Part shown: positions 56,473-64,000 of the stretch, piece after piece
Numbering within the stretch: the stretch's first letter is position 1
Layout: every line of letters starts with the position of its first letter
Assembly (NCBI GenBank): GCA_015680685.1
Contig: MNCI01030412.1
Coordinates: 4,496-68,495, forward strand
From: Gnetum montanum
Taxonomy: Eukaryota; Streptophyta; Gnetopsida; Gnetales; Gnetaceae
Direction: 5' to 3'
DNA: 64,000 nt
Program-made: the position numbers and the translations under genes
The notes under the pieces: generated by a model
Database searches by the model: none
What the model saw: the letters and a program-made list of their open reading frames with translations, nothing else
Told to the model about the DNA's origin: nothing

Positions 56473-57331
56473 TGAAGAGTCATGGTTGATTGGACCACAT
56501 TGACTTGAATCCATCAACATGATCCCATTGACACGTATGCATCGACGTGATCCTGTCGACACATGGTTTGATGTGTCAACGAAGTGTCTAGTCTTGGCTA
56601 TATAAATGCATGTAGCTGCCACATTTACAACATTTGTTCATTCATAGCTTAGCCAAACTCTTGTAGTTTATTTATTTAAGAGTTAGAATATTTTCTAAGT
56701 GTTTGCAATAGGAGTTGAGAATTATATAGATCTTTATTTAAGCACTAATGTACCTGGACACTTTGGTGTGAATGGCAATAGAGATGAGCTTTCTTAATAA
56801 ACCTTGAAGCATTTGGACTTAGCTTAATATTTTTTAATGCATTTATTATTCATGAAATTTATGTGCATGAAGTTAATTAATTAATTGATAGCAAGTAATT
56901 AATGCACATAAGTATGACCATGTCGAGCATACATTAGCGTTGAGAAATCCTAATAGTGCTTACACTTGGTAACATAGTAGTGTTACAATGTGTTCAAGAT
57001 GTATATGATGGATAGGAACCGATGCCTATGTTAGGATTAGTTAAAGAATTAATTAGTTCTTATATTAATTACACATTTAATTACTTTATTTTCTACACTT
57101 AGGCAATTTAAATGAAAAATTTAAAAGTTATACAAATCATGTGCCTTAGTTACACTTAACCATACCCTTGAACCTCACAAGTGGAACAAGGAAGACAACG
57201 ATCACATCCTTGAAATTCATAACCTAGTTCTAGTGTACTTAGAGAGCTAAAGTCTATGAAATTGAATCAGATCACTTGGTGAACATTAGTAATTCATATG
57301 GTTGAAAATAGGAACTGCTCGTTGCTCATCA
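56473..57331 (+). repeat. 5' LTR of element C
   Basis: Begins TGAAGAGTCATGGTTG, comparable with the family A start TGATGAAYCATGGTTTG, and ends GTTGCTCATCA next to the primer-binding site: 859 bp. The left edge is inferred. U3 lacks GATATC words and instead has TTGACAC, TCGACACA and GTGTCAAC words (56508-56580) before a TATA box (CTATATAAATG near 56596). The body resembles the partial LTR at 17590-17815. Confidence 0.78.
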
Positions 57332-57332
57332 T

Positions 57333-57350
57333 TGGCACCATTGTCGAGGA
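57333..57350 (+). other. Primer-binding site of element C, tRNA-Asp-like
   Basis: TGGCACCATTGTCGAGGA, one base after the LTR end. 14 of 18 positions agree with TGGCGCCGTTGCCGGGGA. Confidence 0.78.
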
Positions 57351-57495
57351 CTTTAGTTAGCTACAAGTGCTACCTAGGATTTAGTGAAATTATCCAATGA
57401 CATTGTAACAAACCTTAAATTTGAAATAATTAAGAAAAATAATAATAGCAAAAGCACACTATTTTCATAAGAACTAATATGGCTTCTTCTTGTAG

Positions 57496-57988
57496 GTAGA
57501 GTCTCTTCCATTGTTTGAGAACACATCCAATCAAAGGCAAGAATAGTTGAAACCACCCATTCTCCAGCAATGCAAAGTGATCTATACTCATCTAGATGAG
57601 TATGTTTCAGATCTCATCTTCATCCTACACTAGGATGAACAACTGTAATGGAGGGACATGGAGGGAAACATTGTATTGCCTCTTAATTGATTATTTCCTA
57701 TGATGCCGCTCCACAATCTTATGAGAACTAAGAAGTAAAATCACTTCTTATTATAAGAAGAGTCTCTTCCATTGTTTGAAAAAACTTCCAATCAAAGAAA
57801 AGAACACCTGAAGTCACCCATTCTCCAGCAATGTAAAGTGATCTATACTCATTTGGATGAGTATGTTCCAAATCTCATCTTCATCCTACACCAGGATGAA
57901 CAACTACAATGGAGGGACATGGAGGAAAACATCATGTTTCCTCTAGATCAATTAGTTCCTATGATGTTGCTCCATAATTTTATGAGAT
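57496..57988 (+). repeat. Direct duplication in the element C leader/gag
   Basis: 57496-57727 and 57761-57988 are two copies of the same ~230-bp segment (GAGTCTCTTCCATTGTTTGA, CCATTCTCCAGCAATG, GAACAACTRYAATGGAGGGAC), offset by about 265 bp. The first copy has stops and the second is open for 107 codons. Confidence 0.88.
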
Positions 57989-59640
57989 TGGATATCCAAG
58001 GGCTTAATTTTGAGTACATTGGGCAAGATCATGACTATTGGGATTATCATCCCATAGATGCACAACAAAGGAAAGATTGGTATATGGTGGCATAGTACAA
58101 GACATCAAGGAAAGTGGTTCACAAACCCCTTATTCCTGCTAGGCCATAAGGAAGGAGAGAATTCCTTCTTAGGGAATTCTCAAAACACTAACTGTCCTCC
58201 CCTTCTCTTTGACAAAGGGGCCCTTAACTATAATTTATAGTCAATTGTAAATAACCTTGATTTGGCAAAGATTGGGTTCCATGATCATGGGAGCTCCAAA
58301 GGAGGGAGTCAAGGTAGGAATAATGATAAGCATCATGATAAAGACAAACATGGTGATCATGGTTGGGACTAAAGAAAAGGGAGTGGTAGGCATTATTCTC
58401 ATGCTAGTACTCCTTCCTCTTTGCCTTAATCATCCTCATCATCTTCCTTCTTTAGCTTCAACTAAAGTTGCAGAGGGAGAGACCATGATGAAGGTAATTG
58501 ATGAGATAAAGATGATTGTAGATTTGACTAGAATAGTAGAGACCAAGGGCATTGGAAATCAAGGAAGGTCCACCATAGATAACAAAGGGATAATAGAGCG
58601 CATCATAGGCATAATGGTCATCACAGGGGCCATGACTATGATGAGCCTTTACTTGTACTCAAAAATATGCTGAACATTGCAGAGGCCATAAGAATTCCAA
58701 CAAGGCACATGAAATATAACCAAATCAAATGGTTGGACATGAAAAATATATCTAAGTTTGAAGGAGGATACAATTCTAATTCACAAACCATCTCCAAGCC
58801 TTTCATGATGCCTGAGCATTAGAAAACATTGATAACAAATGATAGAAACTAAAGTTATTACCTAGGATACTTATCAAGGAGGCTAAAATCTAGTATTGGT
58901 CCTTAGAGTTGAAATCAATTAGACAATGAAGTACAATTCTTGAACTCTTTAATGACAAGTATCAAATGTACTCTTGAGTGTTTAACCTAAGGAAGTAGAT
59001 GGAACACATGACTTTTTAGATGTAGTCATGGGTAGATATTACTCTCTTTTGCACAAATGCCCAAACCATGTCTTTTCTTAAAGGGAGTAGCTACGCCATA
59101 TGATATATGGGATTTGAAAAAAAATGAGAAGAAATCTTGGGATGTATGCCTAAGGAAGGATTTCAAAGCTAAGAGCCCATTAGATCCAAAGGCTGATCAA
59201 GTAAGTGGCAAAAGAATAAGGCAAGCTAAGAAAAAGGAAAAGTGAAGAGGAGTATAACTGAACTCTTCTGTTTACAAAAGTAAGGTTCAATTTTGTGATA
59301 ATGAGGAGGAGACACAACTTGATGAAGTGGTGTAATGCAAGAACGTGCTAATACAAAAATCTATTTCTGAAATACCAGCCAAGGTAGATAAAATATGGGA
59401 CTTTTTGGATGAAAAGTTCCAAACTACTCTAGGAATTACAAAGAAGTCCAAAGAGTAAGACAGTGGTCATGACCAAAGGAGAATGAAGAAAGTTGAATCT
59501 ACCCATCATAGGGGTAAGGACAAATCCATTTCCATTGAAGAGGTTTTGGATTTTGAAATAAATGATAATGGTGGATGTGACATTTGCTAATACAAACATC
59601 CTAAGGAATGTTGCCTAGTTGCATCACACTTGTAGGAATA
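57772..59640 (+). pseudogene. Element C gag
   Basis: The N-terminal open piece is 57772-58095 (YTHLDEYVPNLIFILHQDEQ, HDYWDYHPIDAQQRKDWY). A His/Asp/Lys-rich stretch follows (about 58270-58420, KHHDKDKHGDHGWD). The capsid-like region is near 58740-59250 (ISKFEGGYNSNSQTISK, ADQVSGKRIRQAKKKEK), with motifs comparable to F-x-G-x-x-D in family A gag. A degenerate zinc knuckle lies at 59576-59614 (CDIC, stop, YKHPKECC). Many stops and frame changes. The assignment rests on order (after the primer-binding site, before protease) and the zinc-knuckle remnant. I could not align the N-terminal half to a named gag. Confidence 0.65.
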
Positions 59641-60700
59641 TGGGGCGTATGGTCTAAATCCTAGAATGGCAAAAAGGCAAGCACCAAGGAGGTTGCCTTA
59701 TTCTCAAGGAAACTATAGGTAGTTTCAACAACAAGCCTATTATCCAAGTGAAGCTCCACCTCAACCTCATGAGTAGTATCAATAGTGGCAGCATCCACAG
59801 TTGTGAGGGATGCCACCACCATCATAGTAATACTCTTACTAGTAGCTAGATTCATACAAGTACTCTATTTAGTAGTTCATTTTTGCATGTGACTCTTCTA
59901 GTCATGCCTCTTTCCAACACCACTACTACCTTTTTGAGTCTTATACAACATAATTTCCAAGAGGGGAGTCCCTGTTTTCATATTACCCTCCTTATTCTTT
60001 TGCACATGTACCTCCACCCTCAACTTAGTTACCACTTGCTCCATCCATGTAGGATGAAATTCTAGCCTAGTCATAATAAAAAAACATCATAAGGTTTGTT
60101 AACTTATAGTTTTCTTTACAACTAAGTGGTTTAGAAAATAAGCCTCGAAAATAACCCTTCTTCCAAACCAACAGTCCTACTAAGCCCTCACAAATACCTA
60201 CGACTACTGACCCTACTTCTCCTTCCTCCTCTATAACATCCTTTGAGATCCCTTCAAACCAAACGCCTCGCAAACTACACACTATCATGTTGCCCCACGT
60301 ATTCATAGATTAGATAAAGGCTAGCCACCTTCCTAGGAAAAGATATGATCCTAGGATTTTCTTCATTTACTTGTAAGTCACTAGGAATGAGCCTTAGAAG
60401 GCTCTTCTAGACTCAGGTTTTGATGCCAATTTGTACAAAGCTTGGAACATGTCTCCTCTAAAGAAGAGCAACATTCATCGTAAGTTGAAACATCAGTCTA
60501 TCATCATTCCTTTGGGATTAGTGAAGGATAGTATGACCACCATCTATGGGTGGTCCTACTCTATAAACTTCCTAGTAGTTCAAGTAGACAACTACAAGGG
60601 GAACTTTCTATTCATCATGTGAAGGGCTTGGTTGAGCACAATAGATGTGCTACTAGAAATTAGAAACCTCTCCTTGAAAAGTTTCAAGAAAAATGAATTT
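59641..60700 (+). pseudogene. Element C gag tail and protease
   Basis: 59641-60060 is Gln/Tyr/Pro-rich gag-tail text. The protease active site is ALLDSGFDANLYKAW with Asp-Ser-Gly intact at 60410-60418. It is followed by SIIIPLGLVKDSMTTIYGWS, FLVVQVDNYKGNFLFIM and a stop, then RAWLSTIDVLL where the family reads I-L-G-R-x-W-L-x-x-x-x-A. A minus-strand open frame at 60306-60067 is a shadow. Retropepsin would process the polyprotein. A stop inside the conserved C-terminal motif and upstream breaks make it inactive. Confidence 0.75.
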
Positions 60701-61020
60701 GGAAAAATAAAGGGAAAGCATGTTCCATGCATCACATATAGTGACACAAGGTGTCATTGCATGTACAAATTATGAATAGTCAAAAGCACAATAATCAAAT
60801 CATGCAAGTAGTGTGCAGATGTCATAGAAATTCAAAAGGTGCCTATGTGCAGAAACCACAAAAGAAGAGAGCACTCAATGGTTAACATCTAAATCTGAAA
60901 GCAATTCAACATTGTGCATGGAACAAATTGAGAGCCTAACAAGTTCCTGCATTGAAGACATGGACAAACTAGAGTAGGTTCATCGTTAAAAATTTGATGA
61001 ACCTAATGACACTAATTGTT
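60701..61020 (+). other. Element C protease-RT linker
   Basis: Stop-ridden linker with Cys-rich text (RCHCMYKL near 60750) and no identified domain. Confidence 0.5.
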
Positions 61021-61920
61021 GAGAGGTGGACATCCATGAGAGATTTAAACAAGAGCCCATTAAGATAGAAACTCTACTAGCTAGAATGAAATATGCTTTT
61101 CTAAAAAATGGCAAGGCAATCATTATCAATACCAACCTTACCCTTGTACAAGAAAAGAAGATGTTGGAAGTGGTCAAAAAATGGCCAACATCCTTTACTT
61201 GGTCATATCATGAACTCACTATAATTGATCCAAGGATATGCCAACATCAAATTTACATAGATTCATATATAAAACCAAAGAGGCAGCCTCAATGGTGGTT
61301 GAATTCCAAATTGAAGTAGATCATCAAAGAGAAGATCGAATATCTCCTCAAGGTAGGGTTCATCTACCCCATTGCAAATAGTGAGTGGGTTAGCCCACTC
61401 ATCATAGTGTCAAAGAAAGGTGTAAAATGGAGGGTCTACATTTATTTTAGGTTGTTGATTATGACAACATTCAAGGATGATTTTCCTTTACCATTTATGA
61501 ACTAGGTGTTGGCCACAATGTCTGGGCATTACTATTACATATTTCTGAATGGTTATAGTGGCTATAACCAAATCCAAATCACATTGGAGGATTAGGCCAA
61601 AACTACATTCATGAGTTCCTAGGGGACTTTTACATATAGAAAGATGTCGTTTGGCTTATCTAATGCCCCTACCACATTCCAACACCTGATCATAAGTATT
61701 TTCCAACAACAGATTGGTAGTACAGTGGAAGTCTTCATGGATGGCTTCTCCACCTATGGGACTACATTCAAGCAAACCTTAGACCATGTTGAGCAAGTGC
61801 TAAAAAGGTGTGTGAAGAAAAACCTTATGCTCAACTAGTAGAAAAGCTAGTTGATGGTCTAGAAAGGCATATGTTGGGGCATAGAATTTTACAAAATAGG
61901 ATTGAGGTAAACCCTAAAAA
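61021..61920 (+). pseudogene. Element C reverse transcriptase
   Basis: VVKKWPTSFTWSYHELTIIDP and CQHQIYIDSYIKPKRQPQ open the domain (family F-A-W-S-x-x-D-L...P-x-x-C-x-H-x-I). Then GFIYPIANSEWVSPLIIVSKK, FLNGYSGYNQIQI (family F-L-D-G-Y-S-G-Y; Asp now Asn), GTFTYRKMSFGLSNAPTTFQ and VEVFMDGFSTYGTTFKQTLD. The last is the catalytic box, which reads F-M-D-G in place of F-M-D-D (about 61733-61745), so a catalytic Asp is lost. With the earlier Asp-to-Asn change, two catalytic positions are altered. Stops also occur (61318-61320, several to 61640, 61836-61838). Confidence 0.85.
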
Positions 61921-62560
61921 ATAAGGATCATCCAAGGAATTGCCTTATATCCAAAGAAATTCAAAGGTGTGAGGTCATTCCTTGGCCACATTGGCTACTA
62001 TTGGTGCTTTATTGAGAATTTCTATAAGGTTTCCAAACCATTGGTAAAGCCTACAAGGAAGGATGCTCCATTTATCTAGATTGAGAAATGCAAGCATGCA
62101 TTCCAGCTACTCAAGCAAAAGCTCATGGAAACTCCAATTCTACAAGCACTTGACTAGTCTAGGCCCTTCTAGATCATGACAAATGCATCCAATTATGCCT
62201 TGGGATCCATGCTCATGTAATTGGATGATTAGAAATGTCCTTACTATATCCACTATGTGAGTAGAAGCATTTTGTGTGCATAGTTGAACTACACCATAAT
62301 GGAAAAAGAACTAATGGTAGTGTTGTATGCCTTGGAAAAATTCAAGCACTATGTGCTTAGGTACAAAGTATTTATGCACATGAATCATAGTGCAATTTGG
62401 TTCTTAACGAATAAATCAAATATGAGCCTCTATGTCATATAGTGGCTAGTGATCTTGTAAGAATCTAATCTAACAATGGTAGATCAAAAGGGAATCAAAA
62501 ATGTGGTTGCTAACCACTTGTCTTGGTTGAGATGGGATAACAAACAAGAGAAGTGGCCAC
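61921..62560 (+). pseudogene. Element C RNase H
   Basis: 61950-62110: KFKGVRSFLGHIGYYWCF and KHAFQLLKQKLMETPILQ (thumb/connection). Then FQIMTNASNYALGSML-like text near 62170-62210 (family C-D-A-S; Asp now Asn), YTIMEKELMVVLYALEKFKHYV near 62290-62355 (catalytic Glu kept in E-K-E-L), FMHMNHSAIWFLTNK (family T-D-H; Asp now Asn) and GIKNVVANHLSWL (family A-D-x-L-S). Asp-to-Asn changes and stops make it inactive. Confidence 0.78.
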
Positions 62561-63610
62561 TTTCAAATTAGTTCCTTGATGAACTCCTCTTTACCAGGGC
62601 TATAACTAAACAAGTGTCCACAAAAACCAACTGGTACGATGGCATCCTCACCTACCTCCTCACTCAAGAGATTCCACAAGAATGGGACAACAAGAAGAAA
62701 TAACAGTTTCTTCACCAAGCAAAACACTTTATGGAAATCAGTAGACACCTTTATAAGGTGTGTGCCGATGGTGCATACCTAATGATGACCAACTATGCAT
62801 TCTCCAAGATGCTCATGAGGGTCCTAGTGGGGACCATTCTAATGGAAGATGCATAATCATTAAGATCCTCATGGTAGGGTATTACTAGCTAACACTTTTT
62901 ACCACTTTGTCTACTCTTATGAACACTGCCAACATGATGGTGGGATGACTGCTCATATGGAGGAGCCTTAGTTGTGGATCTAACCATTGGAGCCCTTCGA
63001 TATTTGGGGCAATGATTTCATGGGTCCCATCACTCCCATATCTAATGAACAGGTGTACATCATAGTAGCTATTGACTACTATATGAAGTGGGTAATAAAG
63101 GTGACTATCATCGATTGCACATCTTCTATAGCTAGTCAGTTTTTCCAACAACATGTTGTAAATAGGTTTGGAGTGCCATGTGTACTTATTTCTCATAACA
63201 TAACTCAATTTACAAGAACCACCTTTCAGAAACTCATGCATTTCTTGGGGTTAAACATAAACTAACAACACCCTACCACTCCTAAGCTAATGGTCAAGCA
63301 AAGGTTACTAATAGAGAGATCACAAAAATACTAATAAGAACCATTAGTAAGTGTAGGAGGGATTAAAGCATGAAACTCAATGATGCCCTTTGGGCCTACC
63401 ACTCCACTTGGAAACTTCCTATTGGATACTCTTCCTATGAGCTTGTGTATGCCAAACTACCAACACTTCCTCTTCAAGCAAAACTTTGTACATTGTCAAC
63501 CACTTGTGATCTTTGCCTTGACCTAAGCCTAGCACAAAAAGAAAGGTTAATGAATCTCAATGTGCTATATGAGAATCGACTAGTGGCCCTATCATCACAA
63601 AGTTCATAAG
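62561..63610 (+). pseudogene. Element C integrase
   Basis: The N-terminal text is broken (ITKQVSTKTNWYDGILTYLL, a D-x-P-W-x-A-D-I-x-N-Y-L-type segment). The core starts at 62987: EPFDIWGNDFMGPITPIS (first Asp kept), VYIIVAIDYYMKWVI, then VPCVLISHNITQFTRTTFQK, where the family has S-D-N-G-x-x-F, so the second catalytic Asp is His. The third region (family G-Q-x-E-V-x-N-R-E-I) lies near 63290-63320 after a stop. 63370-63609 continues with LNDALWAYHSTWKLPIGYSSYELVYAK. Non-functional. Confidence 0.82.
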
Positions 63611-64000
63611 GCATTTAATAAATAATTACATGACCTTAGAATTAAGAAAGTGAATTTTTAATCAACAGATATTATTCTATAATAGAATCCCACACATGTA
63701 CCATAAAGAACTAAGTTCCAAACATTGTGGAAAGCGCCTTACATTATCTATGAAACCTTCTTTTTGGGGGGTCATGCTAATATACAAACTTGAAAGCCCA
63801 AAAAAAATAAATTGATCAACACATAACAACTAAAGCCTTTTCATAAATCCAAAAGAGCTAGTAACTTTAACTCTTTAATAGATGGACAAGCATGCTCACT
63901 TTTTTGGATCTCCTCCTTCCAACTTAATCATGAGCGATATGGCTATCCATGTTGAATCAAACACAATGACTTCTCAATTTTTCATTTTTCTATTTTTCAG
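63611..64000 (+). other. Element C sequence 3' of the readable polyprotein
   Basis: No further conserved domain seen. Short text such as LRIKKVNF (63637-63660) may be the integrase tail. No 3' LTR reached before the window ends. Confidence 0.5.

Noticed and set aside
1-64000. CRISPR arrays, rRNA, tRNA genes, bacterial operons, integrated virus genomes
   Set aside because: None seen. The repeats are LTR or tandem satellite types, and no movement, coat or replicase genes of a virus were recognised.

Overview
This window is plant nuclear DNA, AT-rich and made mostly of old LTR retrotransposons. It fits a large seed-plant genome, and a gymnosperm is possible but cannot be shown from this sequence. 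The reasons are plant-type Ty3/gypsy and Ty1/copia polyproteins full of stops and frameshifts, LTRs with TG...CA ends and 5-bp target-site duplications, primer-binding sites like the 3' end of tRNA-Asp, nested and solo LTRs, and two broken host genes. I found no intact protein-coding gene. Two long runs of N (27102-27323, 46110-46295) and six single N's mark joins between assembly pieces.

Layout. 1-1620: minus-strand gag start and 5' LTR of a family A element, inserted into a deleted family B gypsy element (1621-5636, ending in its 3' LTR). 5637-9940: copia-derived block, copy 1, minus strand. 10339-12368: solo family B LTR with a second solo LTR nested inside it. 12369-12709: tandem repeat. 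13534-15868: OBL-type oil-body lipase gene that has lost its catalytic core. 16560-17400: four tandem copies of a ~200-bp repeat. 17590-18065: gypsy scraps. 18080-21900: decayed plus-strand copia element followed by LTR-like sequence. 22330-24970: AT-rich, nothing recognised. 24973-25293 and 35090-39143: copy 2 of the copia-derived block, split by element A (25299 to about 35088), a gag-only LTR element carrying ~3.5 kb of foreign DNA that includes part of a host PB1-domain gene. 39149-45128: element D, a complete gag-only LTR element with a perfect target-site duplication. 45936-46713: solo LTR with a perfect duplication. 47418-49305: tandemly duplicated and partly inverted LTR-like DNA. 49546-56472: nearly full-length but dead family B gypsy element, with two RNase H domains, one of them upstream of RT. 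56473-64000: family C gypsy element inserted into B, with gag, protease, RT, RNase H and integrase all recognisable and all broken.

How the parts relate. Families A, D and E share LTR and gag sequence. A and D have no pol, so they would have needed enzymes from another element; family C has a similar LTR and primer-binding site and full pol, and is a candidate helper. The LTRs of A, D and E carry GATATC-like motifs at a 14-bp spacing just upstream of the TATA box. The main points for a second look are these phased arrays, the gag-only family with a conserved 3' segment, the extra RNase H in family B, the captured PB1 fragment, the core-deleted lipase, and a 172-bp scaffold piece (34917-35088) that is inverted in the assembly, as shown by the target-site duplication it restores when flipped.
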